Of a stretch of 64,000 nt of DNA, positions 1 through 12,541 are shown piece by piece. How positions within the stretch are numbered: position 1 is the stretch's first letter; each line of letters starts with the position of its first letter. This DNA comes from Tyto alba. Its lineage: Eukaryota; Chordata; Aves; Strigiformes; Tytonidae. The DNA lies in assembly GCF_018691265.1 (NCBI RefSeq), contig NW_024881313.1:41330512-41394511 (forward strand), given 5' to 3'. The notes beneath the pieces are model-generated. The model was not told the origin of the DNA, made no database searches, and was given only the letters and a program-made list of their open reading frames with translations. The translations under genes were made by a program, and so were the position numbers.

Positions 1-2160
1 AACTCCCTCGGTGCCCCGGGGTCTGTCCGGGTGGGCCACGGCGGGGGGTCCCCTCTGCCGGACACCGACCGGGCCGGCCCCAGCCTCCGGGCAGAGAGGG
101 CGGCGGGACAAAAAGGGTTAACGGGCTGAGCAAGCGTCACGGGAGCCTGAGCAGCCATTTCGCTTGCGATCGCTCCCTCGTCCCCTCCAGCGCTGCGTCC
201 CCCCAAGCTGGGACACCCCCTAAGACCCCTGCCCCATGGCCCAGCGCCCCGGGGGGGTCCTGCAGCCGCTGGCACCCACCGCCCCAGGCTGGGGAGGGAT
301 GAGGGTGTCCCCGGGGACCCAGGGTACAGGCTCAGCCCGAGGCGTGATGCCCCACGGGGATTGGGGAGCCCCCCCCGAGCTGGGGGCAGCAGGACAGGGA
401 CCCCCCAGGGAACCGCTGAAAGCAGCTTTAGGGGAGCTCGTTCTCCCTCTGCACTTAAGGGGAAAAGGTGGGAAACGATGGTTTTTACATAAAAAAAATC
501 AAACAAGCAAGCAAACCAGCCCAGCTGTGGGGCGCAGAGCTGCTGCCCGTCGGGCACCGCCGTCCCCTCCCCGGTCCCAAAGGTGCCGGGATCCCTCCAC
601 ATCCCCTGGCCCGGAGCTGGGGGCAGAGCCGCCGGGGACCGGGAGGGCTCCAGGGGACAGTTTGTGGCGATGGGGACCAGCAGGCAGACACAGCACGGGC
701 ATGGAACCCCCATTTCTTTGGGGAACCAGCAAATAATGGCAGCTTAATTTTTTTTTTTTTTTTTTTTTTTTTTTCCGCTCCCCATCATCCCCCTTGCACC
801 CAGCAGCTCTGGGTGGGAAGGAGCCAGCTCCTGCCGAAGGGCACGGCCATCCCTGCCGGGAGGGGACAGGGACCAGCGGCTCCCCCACCTCCTCACCAGC
901 TCGGGGCCGCTGCCAGACCGAGGCCTTTTGGGCTGTAGGCAGCAAAATAAAACCAAACCTGTGTCTGTCAAACCTGCCCTGGGCCGTCAGGCACCGGTGA
1001 CCCTCGGAGACGAGGGGACAAAACCAAAGCCTTTTGGTGACCGGAGGAGGGGCGCGGGGGGCTGCTGAAAGGCCTCCCCGCTCCCAGCGGGTCTGTGTCT
1101 GCAAAGCCAGCGACGCGCCCCGGCCCCCCCACGGCACGAACGGCCACGCACGTCCCGCCACGCCGAGTTTTCCCGGCCGTGTTTAAGGACACTCACCGGG
1201 CAAAGCCACCGCTGCCACCACCGCTGTGAGGGCACAGGACCAAAAAGACCCCCCAGACCCAGCAGAAGGACGGTGCAGGGGGGTTGGAGCACCCAGCCCC
1301 CCACACCCAGGGCAGCGAGCCCCTCGTTTTAGCCTCCCCTCCCACGAGACCTCTTGCTGCCGCATGGTTTGGGTGAGATTTGAGGTTGCGGCTGCTCCTC
1401 CGCCGTATAAAACCGCAGGTTAAGGCTCAGCCAGGTCAGAGGCCCCCGGAGCCGGCGCGGAGCCAGGGCTCCTCCGCTGCCACAGCAGACCAGTTCCCGT
1501 GCTGGGGATACTGAGAAAAAAATGGAAAATATCCGCTGGGACCTGGGGGTTGCTTTTTCTTGGCCACGGATCCAGCCTGTGGCAGCTCGGGCAGGGTTTG
1601 CTTGTCTGATCCCGCAGATTTTTCAAACGTCTCTCACCACGCAGGTAACGTTTCCCAGGGGGAAGCTTTGACGCCCCGGGACACCGTTTGCTGAAGACCC
1701 CGCTCTGTGGGGCAGCGGGGAATGACAAGCGCGGCCCGAGGCGCTGGTTTTGCCCCCTCGAGGGGTGCTGGGGCCAGCAGCATCCCACGGGATCCCGGGA
1801 CAGAGGAGTCATCCCCTCCGCACGGGCCGAGCTGCAGCCCAGCCCGGGGAGGGGACGCGGCACCACGTCCCACCCCGGAGCATCCCCAGGATTGGGTGAA
1901 TTTCGCCTGTTTTGGGGTTTGACAGCTCAAGAGCTGCCCGGGACCCGGGGCTCCCTCGGGGTGGGCGCTGCACCCCCAGAGCCCGCCGGCGCTGCCGCTC
2001 GCTCCCCGGGGTCCCTCCGTGGGCACCCAAATAGTCCCACGAGGACCAAACCCCAACACCCAGCTGGGTCCCGACCCGTCCCAGGAGCAGCTCCGGCGTC
2101 GCCTCGGGTGGGCGAAGGACCACTCCGAGGGTGCAGGCACCCTGAGCCGGGAGTGGCATC
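1..2160. other. GC-rich sequence without a recognisable gene
   Basis: G/C-rich DNA with many C- and G-runs and a 24-base T tract near 749-774. Several open frames cross it on both strands, but they are low-complexity, overlap each other and carry no domain or convincing splice site. I call no gene. It could be the flank or an unspliced part of a gene outside the window. Confidence 0.5.
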
Positions 2161-5061
2161 TCTGCATTTAAGAGTTTCTATATTTTTTCTTTTTTTTTTT
2201 TTTTTTTCTCCTTATGGGAATTTATGGAGCCAATTCTGAACCTGTGTAAATTCCCTGCACCTGCAGCATCTTGCTGCCTGCATGCCACCAGCGTAACTAA
2301 CTGCTGTGTCAAGAACCTCCCTTGGCTTTGAAGCCACCGTTTATCCATTTAATTCAATGTCTTCCAGGCACCCTCCACAAAACCATTTCCAGTTCTGCCT
2401 CCAGACTGGAGCAACTGGAAGTGCCTGGGGTACACGATGCGTGGGCACAGCCCTGACCCACTCGGGACAGGACAGGATAGAATAGACTAGAAATTATGCA
2501 CAATAAACAAGATAAGGTCAAACTCCCCTCAAAAGCAGGTGAAGCTGTCTGGGAAATGGGTTCTTTTTTTGATTGTTTTAGCTGAAAAGCCACATTGAGA
2601 AGTGAAGACAATCTCTTCCCCAAAAGCGCTTGTACAAGACCTCGGTTTCTGCAGTTTATTTGCAGCACAGCAGCCCCCGCAGCTCACGAGGCCCCCGTTG
2701 AACACACGAGGCGAAGACCCTTCATCTGAAGGGGTAAGTGGAAAGAGAGACAAGTACAGAGAAATTTAAAAAGAAATAAACTTTTATCAACATGGATCAT
2801 GAAATGCCAGACCTCTCAATTTGCAAACTGAAGGGAACAGAATGGGAGAGGACACTTCAGAAGGCAATCCATAAAGCGTAATTAAAACGGAAAGGGCAGA
2901 AAAGCCACACATGCTACATCCTGACCTTGTTTCTACCGTTTTGAGAACACAGAGGCTCTTAAAACCAAAAGCGTTTTATTCTCAGACGTGTTTGTCACCG
3001 CCACTCCTGACAGGGTGGTACATAGCAGGGTGAGCTTTACATTTGCAGGTTAAACGTGTCCTAAAGCTTTTTTAAAAGAAATAAACCAACAAATGTGTTG
3101 GAAATTCTCTTTAAAGAAAGCCTATCTTGCTAAGGAGCTGGCTTTTTTCCCTCTGACTGCACAAACCCAGGAGGTTATGCAGTTATTTTTATTCCCCAAT
3201 GCATGAACATTATTTCTCAAGGCAAGTACATGGATTCTCAGCCTAGGTTTCTTACTGAACTAACATTGTCAACAAAAAACCCTTATTCTCCCTGCTGCAA
3301 GAGAATTAAGACAGTTTCCCAGAGAGGAACTGAGAGAGTCTCACGATTCCCATGCATCCTCCTGGGAAAAGATTCAGGCGAGGAACGGTGAGTTTCTACA
3401 ACCTTTCTACTCATTTCCCACCTCAACTTCCCAGGAACCCCAGCAGACGCTGCACTAAAGGATTGCGCCGGTTTTACTCCACTTCAGTGAAGTTTATTCT
3501 GTTCTCCCTTGGCCTTAGCTGTGGGCTGGAATAACTGTTTACCTCGTTGTGCTTTCTGATGCTTTACCTTATGCTATTCTAATTTTTTTTATTTTTTTTT
3601 TTTAAATTGAAGCAGCACATTCCATGTGCAGGTCATGTAAGTATGGGGACAAGGGGAACAGGGTCCACAGCAACACCAAATGCCTGAAGAGATGCACTGC
3701 CCAGTAAAAGTGGGCCCACGGGAGGTATCGTACAAATCTTCTCGAAAACGGGGTGCTTTGCTCTACAGTGGGTCACTCCTTGGATATAGAAGGAACAGAA
3801 AAGCCCTGAGTAACCTCTGTGCATTAATGTTTCGCGTCCCTTAGCGCTGGGCATAAATCTTTAACGTTTTACCTTTTAGTGTTACTTTCCCATGGAGACT
3901 GGAAACACAATGTTTCAATACAGCTTCAGAAATAACTATTTTTTGAAGCTTATAACAGCACCATGTGGAGGGACCGATTACTCTCGTACATAAATTATTT
4001 GTTTGGTCATTCTGGGCTAAGCTGAGGCTCAGTGAAGGCAAAATCCCTGCCGGCACCAGTGAAACGAGAAGGAGGGTCTACATTAGAAACAAAACCAATG
4101 AAACTTATCTTTTTTTTTAAGCTGGATCTCTGCATTGACACCTCTGCACTTTTTATATCCCCTGCAGAGAACACCTCCCCTGTCTCTCCGCATCTGCTCT
4201 GAGTTTTGGGATGTTGGGAGAAACCCATCTGCCGCGCCAGAGCCCTCCTGCTTACGGGCCGGAGAAAACGGACACAAAACTTTTCGCCAAATCACAGATA
4301 AATCGTCTCTTCCCGGATCTTCTGCTGCTCATTTCTCAGGACACGAGTCATTTCGGCAGTCGGACTCTGGATTTCCCCTGCACATCTGAACTTTTACTGC
4401 AAGCGCAGGAGCACGGACGGTGCTTTAGGGCAAACAACCCCGGTAGCTGCTCACCCTCACCGTGCCCGCTGCAACCCCAGGAGCTGACCTCCCGACGCTC
4501 CCCACCTGGGAAGCACCCCGTCGGTTCTGCTTAATTTTGTTGCTTAAGATTTGCTCAGCATTTTGAGCAAGTGGAATGACACACGCCGTCGTCGTTTCGG
4601 ATAGCCACCCTGCCTCTGTGGCCTTCCGTCTCGAGCTCCATTTAATCTGTCTCCACTTAAACCTCTAAATAAGGCGATTATTATTTATATTTTGGCACAT
4701 ATAAAATCTCAGATTTAAGCCTCTGCCCAGTCACATGCCCCTTAGCTCTGTGCTTGTGAATAAGGGAAAGAGGCAGAGCTTCCTCACGAGGTCTTTCACT
4801 CAGGATTTCCTTCCAGCAGCTCCCGAGCAAACCGCTGCAGGCGCCCGGCCGCGGGCCAGATTCAGCCCCGCTGCTCCGGGTGCTCAGCTGCTTCACAGCA
4901 GGAGCCGCAGCTTCGGCGGGACGGATTTTGACAGGATTTGCTCCGCAAGGAATCGCCTCACTCCACAGGATCTTTGTGCAGGAGCACACAGCATCCTTGT
5001 GACCACTGAGGCATTGAGCTGTATGGGAGAATAAAAGCAAAGCTGTCCCCAGGGTGGCTAT
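2161..5061. other. AT-richer noncoding stretch
   Basis: Base composition drops to ordinary intergenic or intronic levels, with T-runs near 2186-2207 and 3583-3602. Open frames are short, have no domain and show no shared intron phase with neighbours. I see no exon, RNA gene or intact repeat that I can name. Confidence 0.5.
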
Positions 5062-5980
5062 CACCGAATTCACAGGATGGGTTGGGCTGGGAGGGACCTT
5101 AAAGCCCCCCCAGTGCCCCCCCTGCCCTGGGCAGGGCCCCCTTCCCCCAGCCCAGGGGGCTCCCAGCCCCGTCCAACCTGGCCTTGAACCCTTCCAGGGA
5201 GGGGGCACCCACAGCTGCTCTGGGCACCCTGGGCCAGCGCCTCCCCCCCGCACAGGGAACAATTTCTGCCTCAGATCTCACCTAAATCTGCCCTCTGGCA
5301 GCTTAAACCCGTCCCCCCTCGTCCTACCCCCACCTCCTGACCCAGAGTCCCTCCCCCCCTCTCCTGTCCCCCCTTTAAGCCCTGGGAGGCTGCTCGAAGG
5401 TCCCCCCGGAGCCTTCTCTTCTCCAGGCTGAACCCCCCCAACTCTCTCAGCCCGGCCCCCCAGGGGAGCTGCTCCAGCCCCCCCAGCATCTCCGTGGCCT
5501 CCTCTGGCCCCGCTCGAGCAGCTCCGTGTCCTTCTGCTGTTGGGGGCCCCCGAGCTGGCCCCAGCACTGCAGGGGGGTCTCCCCAGAGCGGAGCAGAGGG
5601 GGACAATCCCCTCCCTGGCCCTGCTGCCCCCCCTGCTCTGGCTGCAGCCCAGGGCACGGGGGGGTTCTGGGCTGTGAGCGCACGGGGCTGCCTCACGGGC
5701 AGTTTTCCCCCCCCCAACCCCCCCAGCCCCTCTCCTTGGGGCTGCTCTCCAGCCACTCCTCGAGGGCCCAGCCTGGGTTTGTGCTGGGGATTGCCCCGAC
5801 CCACGGGCAGCACCTTGCCCTCGGCCTTGCTGAACCCCAGGAGGTTTGCCCGGTCCCCCCTCTCCAGCCTGCCCAGGTCCCTCGGGGTGACATCCCTGCC
5901 CTCCCCCGTGTCCCCCACCACGCAGCTCGGGGTCGGGGGTGAACTTGCTGAGGGTGCATCGATCCCACTGTCATCATGAG
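5062..5980 (-). mobile_element. CR1 LINE 3' fragment, reversed
   Basis: The plus strand reads as the reverse complement of an avian CR1 3' end: near 5078 it has the GGTTGGGCTGGGAGGGACCT-type terminus, then the 'ccaacctggccttgaac', 'ttctccaggctgaa', 'gcagagggggacaatc' and 'attgccccgaccca' blocks, and it ends near the 'gatcccactgtcatc' block. About 920 bp remain, so the copy is 5'-truncated as is usual for CR1. It is interrupted by C-run expansions and has no intact ORF. CR1 is the dominant LINE of birds, which supports the host assignment. Confidence 0.9.
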
Positions 5981-6558
5981 AAATAATGAGAAGCTGATGC
6001 TAAAAAGTTTTCTGGACGTCACTCCCATAGTGGGGATGGGCAGGGGTCCCTCGGGGCTGAGCGTGTTCCCCCCAGTCCCCTTCAGAAGCGACCCAACTCC
6101 AGCACAGCACCAGCCCTTTGCTCTGCTGTTCCTCACGGGACGCCGAGGACATCAACTGCACCCCCGGGCTGGCTGCAAAGCACAGGCTCCAGCTGCAGCT
6201 ACCACCACCTTTTAGACCTTTGCACTCAACCGGAATAAGCAAAAGTGCTGAATATCACCAGCCTGTGGAGAGAAGATGCGTGATCCACAAACGCTGTCCT
6301 CCCCCCCCCCCAGCTGCTGATCTTGTCCCTGCTGCTTTTTTAGCTTGCGACGTTACCTGTACTTTGCACACACGTTAAGAATATCCCCACACTCCTTCCC
6401 AGAACCTCAGAAAATTCAACTGGCATCTCACCTCCAGTAAACAGATGTTTGAAGCAACCAGTTCTGGCCATTATTTCCCTGTGACAGTGCTTTCGCTGCC
6501 ACCGCTGCTGTCCTACGACTGTAACTGCTGAAATTTTTGGTTTTTTTTGGTTGCTATT
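5981..6558. other. Noncoding sequence downstream of the THAP-KRAB-C2H2 gene
   Basis: No exon, domain or named repeat is visible. A run of ten C sits at 6301-6310. It is probably intergenic, lying beyond the candidate poly(A) signal of the minus-strand gene to the right. Confidence 0.4.
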
Positions 6559-6564
6559 TTTATT
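6559..6564 (-). terminator. Candidate AATAAA poly(A) signal
   Basis: Plus-strand TTTATT is AATAAA on the minus strand, about 475 bases after the stop codon of the THAP-KRAB-C2H2 gene. It is the first canonical hexamer I see downstream of that stop. No transcript evidence supports it. Confidence 0.4.
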
Positions 6565-7039
6565 TCAAACCCAACCATCCACCTTCCCCTACACTCTCAG
6601 AAGCTCCGTTTCCTGCTTACAGCTCTGCGGGCAAACCTGTTCCAATCGTGACATTCTCTCGGTATTCTCACACTTGAAAAAACTTACGGCATTCTTCTGC
6701 ATTAATACAGACATTCTCTAGCACGTGCTGTTCAGTGCACCAGAAGTTTTTTAATAATGTTTTTGGTACAGTCAGCACTGCTCTATACAATTCCTCCTCC
6801 CAGATATGAATCATCTAGCCACTAATTAAAATCAGGTCCTAATCAATGACTATTAAGCTGGCACCAACCAGATGCTTTTCGTGTTTGAACTCGATTCAGT
6901 TTAGTAAAACTGTTTTATGCTAAAGCTTCCCTTATAATCAATGTATGACTATAAGCCACCATCTCTGGATGGAGAGAGATTTTTTTTTTTTGGTAACCAA
7001 ATGGACAAACCTATCCCAGGAAAGCTTTGGGCACAGTGA

Positions 7040-10000
7040 TTACACGTACACGTTAGGAGTTTGCAGGTGATCAGTGAACCTCGGTTTTTCCACATAACTG
7101 GTTTCACATTCCGTGCACTTGTAGGGCCTCTCCCCCATCTGAGTTCTCTGGTGGTGAACCAAGTCCCCGTAGCAACCAAAGTTGTTGCCGCAGTCTGTGC
7201 ATATGTACGATGACCCCCAATTGTTTTTGGTGTGAATCTGCTTATGTTTTAGAAGTCCAATTTTGAATTTAAAAGTCTTCTGACATTCTGCACACAGATA
7301 CAGTCTTTCTCTTGTATGGGGCTGCTGATGCAGAAGGATCTCTCCGAATTTATCAGGTTCTTCTTCCTCAAGAGAGTTATCTTTTCGGTTTCCCGTTGGA
7401 TTTGCCTGATCTGCTGCCAAATTCTGATGACTCCCAGATGTTACCCCCTTATCTGAAATTTGGTGACTTGAGTCTTGGGATCCTCCTGAGAATGATCTGC
7501 GCAGTTCTGTATTTTCCACATGTTTTGTGTGACTCTGCAATTTGGATTCGACGACGGTACCACCGGAGCCTGGAACAAAAAGATTCCAAACGTTCCCTTT
7601 ATCTGATGTGATGAAACATAAATCTCCAAAGAATAACAATTCCTGACTCACCGTGGCTACATCCGCACAAAGAAACCAAGATTTGGGTAAAAAAGCAGGG
7701 ATGCACTAGAACCCCCCCCCATAACTCCCCCGGCCTGTGCAGTTTCAACGTCTTGCCAGTTTAATTTTGGAGGAGTCTCAGGCCACACACACCCGCGCTG
7801 AGCCTTGCAGGAATCTCCCTTTTCTCCTTGACGTGCAGCGCTTCTCTCGCCTGCGTGCTGCTTTTGGGAACAGGGCAGTCTGCACAAGGAACAGAACACA
7901 GAAGTGACTGCTATTTTTTCCTTCTGATTTTTCCCCCGTTATTACAAGGATATTTCCTAACCTACTTTAATTGTGTTGATGTAGACAAAGGATACGTTGC
8001 ACAAAGACCGGTGCCGGATAGCTCTGCCAGCCTGTTCACTTCACCCCTCTGAGCCCCTCACGTTCACTTCTGCCCTTGTTTTGTGACATGACTCATTTTT
8101 GTTAATTTACATGAAAAATACTGCCTTCTGCTTTCTCAAAGAACAACGCTTTTCTAGGTGTTCCTAGAACTGTAAGAAAAGACTCTGTGATGCTCTTTTC
8201 TAGCAAATACCTGCACAACCCACTGCCTTTTTTACTTCAGGGAAGCGTCCAGCGAGGAGGGAACAGCAGATGCAGCTGCTCTGGCATCTAGAGGGCGGCT
8301 GGGAAGCGGGCGAGCAGCATTTGTCTTCCAATTTTTAAAATATTCCAGAAATTATATCCGAAAGGTTAAAAAGTTAAAATGTTCAGAGGTGGAAGATCTC
8401 AAATTGACCGCAGCCACAGAAGCGTAACTCAGCTGCCTGGTGCTGTGTTCTGATTCAGTCCTAACCGCCTTTCTGATACATGAACTTATTTTCCCCCAGC
8501 TAATCCCTCCTCATGCAATGCACAGCACATACTTTTTTAACAGATCAGAGCTGTACAAAAAAAAAATAGAGGCAGCTGTCTGCAGACTCTAGCTTTTCTA
8601 CTGTAAAAAACAGAAGGCAGGTAAAGAATTAAAAAAAAAAAAGTGGAATTACATTGTCTCATTATTTCATGTAATTTCAAACTGGAAAGTGCAGAAGCAG
8701 CAACAGAATGAGGTTAGGCTAAATCAGCGTTTCTTAAACTGAAGTGTCACAAAGCGCAAACTAGAGCGTGTGACAACTGAGGCTCCTGGGGTTCACAGCA
8801 CTTCTGTTCCTCCAGTCCCGAGGACAAGTAAAAGCACACTTAGCTCCTAATTATAGCCGGCTCTTCTATTAATTGAAGGAATTACCTGAAAGCTGAAGAG
8901 CCAGTGCAGGCACAGATCTTCAAATTTAAAAAAACGACTCCAAGCAAATGTGTAGTTGGGCACTTAAAACTAAATCAATAAGACTTCTTCATTTCCTTGG
9001 GCATCATTCGTGTTATTTAACTATTCCTGCATCAGAATAGTTCAATCCCCTTTACCGAATCACAAAACCCAACATACCTCAGGATTTGGGGATGATGAAA
9101 GTCCTCCCAACTATAACCACCACGTCCACGGGGTTCACGACACCGTATGACACCGCAGCTCCGGAGCTCGTGTATCGAAACCTCCTCCACCCCCCCGAGT
9201 CCCTCGTTTCAGTTCGCACGCGCGTTACCGGGGGCACGGCCAGAGACCCCACACCCCCCGCCCCAGGGGAGACCCTCACTGTGCCCGTATCACGCCGACC
9301 GCGCGCCCCGCAGCCGTGGAGGCGGTGCGGGGGCGACTGCCCTTCCGTCTGTAAAGATAAAGCTTGAGGAGCTTATTGTCTCTCACAAAGATTCAGAATT
9401 ATCTAAAGGTTCATTCAGCAGAAATGAAGGGATGTGAGGAGTGACTGTTAGGCAGGAGCCGGGCCAGACACAGCACGGCCCTGTTCCCCTTCAGCGAGAA
9501 CGAGAAAACTCACCTTTCCCCAACGTGCCTGAAGATTCATAATTCCCCTTTATCAATTTCTTGTAAAATTCCTTCTGCCAGTCTTCCGAGCCCTTCCCCT
9601 CACGGGCCGCAGCATTATCAAATATCTCAGGGACCTGAAACAAAGTGGTCAACGGCCAGTGCCCTTGGCGAGCCCTACACCCTGGAAAGGCCTTTTTCAA
9701 ACAGTGTGAAACACGCGGTCACCAGCCAGATGTTTCTAGCAACGCCCCCGTTAGTACAACCAGCCTAACGATTAAGGACTTGGTATACGAGTCTTCTGCT
9801 GTTATTTCTGCACGCAGCTCAGAATGGGTAAAATTACTTCAAAAGATAACGTGACTCAACTGAAAAAAAAAAGTATTTTTAATAACAACTGGGTCAAAAA
9901 TCAGATGTAAAAAAAAAAAAAAAAAAAAATTATCTGTGGTCACCATCGGTCCCCAGCCCCATCAGGGAATTTGGCTCTTCCTCTCACTGAAAACCAGAAA

Positions 10001-11192
10001 ATATCCCAGTGTGTATTTTAAATAAGCCCTGAGCCACAGTCTGCCAGATCGGGCTGTGAGAGTTCTTCCCTAATAACAAAAAGTTAACACAAGCGAATAA
10101 TTCAGCCCTACGAATACCGAGAGATGAAGCCTGCATTATTTTGCAATGTACCTACTCTGTGGCTGTACTCTGCGTCCAGAGAGCACCGCGTTTGTACGTG
10201 CTTGCCTTTGAATATGCTTTAATTTGCCTTTCAATCTAACGCACATCTCACCGGTTCAGACGTTCTGCAGCTTGCATCACGTAAAACTCAATTGTACAAA
10301 TCTGCTGCCAAGAGAAATAATTAAGTTTCATTAATCTGTCACTAGATGGGATTGCAATCCAAATTAAATACACAGGGGAGAAGGTTGAGCAGAAGTTAAG
10401 CCTCTGCCTCACCAAACACCCACACCGTGGGCACCGTGCCACTGACAAATCATCTCAGTCACTCTAAAAGAAATTTTTCCACGCCTGAGGATGGTCGTGC
10501 ACCGGTGCAGGTCTGCAGGGAGCGAGTCCGTCTTCCAGCACAAAGCGGGACTGCACTGCCAGCAAAGAGCAGGTTTTTCTCCCTAACGTTTCGGCAGAAA
10601 ATTGGAACTCGAGCACCAAGATGCCTTTAAATTCCCCAGTCACCGACCTCCCAGTGACACCTTCACCCTCTGAGGGAGGAGAAAAACGAAACGAAAAATG
10701 AGGGAGAAAAATGAAACCTGCTGCAGCTACTGCTCCATAGCACGTGTCACGGATTGCCGCTTCCTTGAGGTGCTTTACAGGAAAATCTTCATTTAAGGGG
10801 CATATAATAGCAAACACCTTAATTACCCTTGAGTGCTCAGGATTCCGGATCCGTTTTCGAGTTTTAGCACTCCTCCCACCACAGAAACTCTGAGGTGTGC
10901 CAACGAGCCAGTTTCCATCGTCATCCAGAATGAATTTTTTGGGAACGGCTTCTTTCAGCAGACGTCTGTTTTTTCTGATTTTCAAGGGGTCAATGACAAA
11001 AGAATTGTCCTCAAAATGCTTTGAACACAGTCGCTGATACTTGGAAGGTGTTCCCATGTCCCGGCCCATGTTGTGAATCCACTGCTTCAAGAGGGGTTTA
11101 TTTTGCAGAGGAAAGCCGTAGAACGTAACAGCGCTGTTCTTGTACACGCCGCTGGTGGCATTCTGACAGTTCAGCGCCGAGCAATAAACCAT
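7040..11192 (-). CDS. THAP-KRAB-C2H2 zinc-finger gene (three exons)
   Basis: Three exons join in phase on the minus strand: 11192-10827 (122 codons, donor CAAGG|GTAATT), 9634-9514 (121 nt, acceptor TTTCAG, donor AAAG|GTGAGT) and 7602-7040 (acceptor ACATCAG). The phases 0 and 1 match at both joins and give 349 aa. Residues 1-87 are a THAP DNA-binding domain with the zinc ligands C4, C9, C56 and H59, plus P28, W38, F60 and P84. Residues 123-162 are KRAB-A-like, keeping DWQKEFYKKLIKGNYES but with an altered FS-EW half. Three fingers follow: 264-286 is intact, 295-317 ends in Gln and 323-345 ends in Pro where the last His should be. The start ATG is the usual M-V-x-C THAP start. It is probably a nuclear regulator. 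Missing exons, or a split into two genes, cannot be excluded without RNA. Confidence 0.72.
7652..9077. other. Intron 2 of the THAP-KRAB-C2H2 gene (part)
   Basis: AT-rich sequence with A-runs near 8559 and 8631 and no exon-like frame. A CG-rich patch lies just beyond, at 9120-9350. I see no separate gene. Confidence 0.45.
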
Positions 11193-11611
11193 TGTAAAAT
11201 GGGAAACGGGAACAAATCCAGAAACGACGCGCCAGGAGGAGGGTTTAAAGAGTTTCTACTTTGGTATTAAATGGGCCTAAACTTCTCCGGAAAAACCCAT
11301 GGTTTTGAAAGACAGCAAGAGCTGAGGTCAGGAGGAAGCGAAACACGGTGCGGAGCTGATCCGCGGCGCGGGGAGCGGGGGAGCCGGGTCCCTCTTCCAC
11401 AGCGTCCAAGCACGCGGGTGCAATCTGGGAGGCTAAAATCTTTAAAATCAGCTTAAACGGGCCGTCACTAGGCAGATTTACGTCGGAAGCAACTTCTGCT
11501 CTGTGTGCGGGGGGTGAGCACTTCGCTGGTTTGCGTTTCGGGGAGGAAGCCTGCCACGCTCCGCGGCGAAGCTCCTCACGGGTATCGCAAAGGCGCGATA
11601 GTCAAATAACT

Positions 11612-11757
11612 TCAAAAAAAAACAAAACAAAAACGAACGAACAAAAAAACACAAAAAAAACCAAACCAAAACCAAACCAAACCAAACCAAAACCAAACCA
11701 AAACCAAAACCAAACCAAAACCAAAACCAAAACAAAACAAAACCAAAACAAAAATAA
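11612..11757. repeat. CCAAA / AAAC simple repeat
   Basis: About 145 bp of CCAAA and CCAAAA units on the plus strand, starting from an A-rich AAAACAAAAACG stretch. The open frames across it are repeat translation only. It lies 5' of the THAP exon. Confidence 0.9.
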
Positions 11758-12123
11758 AGGTGGGTTTATAGGTGGGGCCTCAACAAGCGCTGCCCCACGG
11801 CTGTGGCTCGCGGGGATGTCAGCCGGGGAGATTTTGGGGACAGAACACTAGAAAAAGAGACAAAGCACCGAGAGGCGTCGATTGGAAAGGGCGACGGAGG
11901 GAACGGCGGGGGGAAGGCGGGAAGGGAAAGGGCCGGGGCAGGAAACCGGGCCCCCCACCCCCTCCACCCCCGGGGGTCCCCCCAGCTCGGCCCCACGCTC
12001 TGCCCCTTCCCGCGCACGGGGGTCCGGTGGGGCCGCGGGTGTCGTTATTTCCCCGAGCGCCGTTAAAGTGACCCCGGAGGAACAGGGGCCCCGGTGACTC
12101 GCCAAGCCCGTTCGGGCGGCCGT

Positions 12124-12290
12124 GCCGTTCCGCCCGGTCCCGGTCCCAGTCTTGCGGCCTCGGTCCCTGGCCCGGTCTTGCGGTCTCGGTCTCGGTCCCG
12201 GTCTCGGTCCCGGTCTTGCGGTCTCGGTCTCGGTCCCGGTCCCGGTCTCGGTCTCGGTCCCGGTCCCGGTCTCCCCGTTCCTCACCACAC
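12124..12290. repeat. CGGTCC/CGGTCT hexamer repeat
   Basis: Tandem hexamers of CGGTCY interleaved with CTTGCGG variants, inside a CpG-rich promoter-like region. All frames are open (Arg-Ser or Asp-Arg repeats), so the long open frames here are not evidence of coding. Confidence 0.88.
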
Positions 12291-12300
12291 GTGCGCCTCC

Positions 12301-12541
12301 GCCATCTTCCCGCGCCCCGCCCCGCGGAAACAGCCAATCAGGCGGGGGCAGGGGGGCAGCCCTGCTTCCCCTCGCTATTGGCCAGCCGCCTATTGGGCCC
12401 CGCCCACCCGCCGCAGCCAATCGCCACGACCGCCGGCGGCACCGCCTCCGGGGAGGCGGGGCCTGGAAGAAGCGTCCCTTCCCATTGGCCGGCGCACGGA
12501 AAGAGCGGGTGCGCCGATTGGAAGAGGCAAACGTGACGTCA
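12301..12541. promoter_or_regulatory. CpG promoter with six CCAAT boxes and a CRE
   Basis: Six CCAAT/ATTGG boxes lie at 12334, 12377, 12392, 12417, 12484 and 12517, in both orientations, followed by a palindromic cAMP-response element TGACGTCA at 12534-12541. A GCCATCTTCC, YY1-like, starts at 12301. The spacing and CpG density are typical of a TATA-less, possibly bidirectional vertebrate promoter. On the minus side the first coding exon, THAP, starts 1.1 kb away. On the plus side only a short open frame is seen before the inverted-repeat arm at 12991. Confidence 0.65.

Noticed and set aside
1..2239. Several 100-220-residue frames on both strands
   Set aside because: GC-rich low-complexity translations that overlap each other, with no start context, domain or splice support.
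9078..9110. 33-nt exon-like piece (ATAG acceptor, CCTGAG|GTATGT donor) reading TFIIPKS in phase 1
   Set aside because: It resembles a worn post-KRAB linker but contains an in-frame TGA in the phase required, so it was left out of the THAP-KRAB-C2H2 model.
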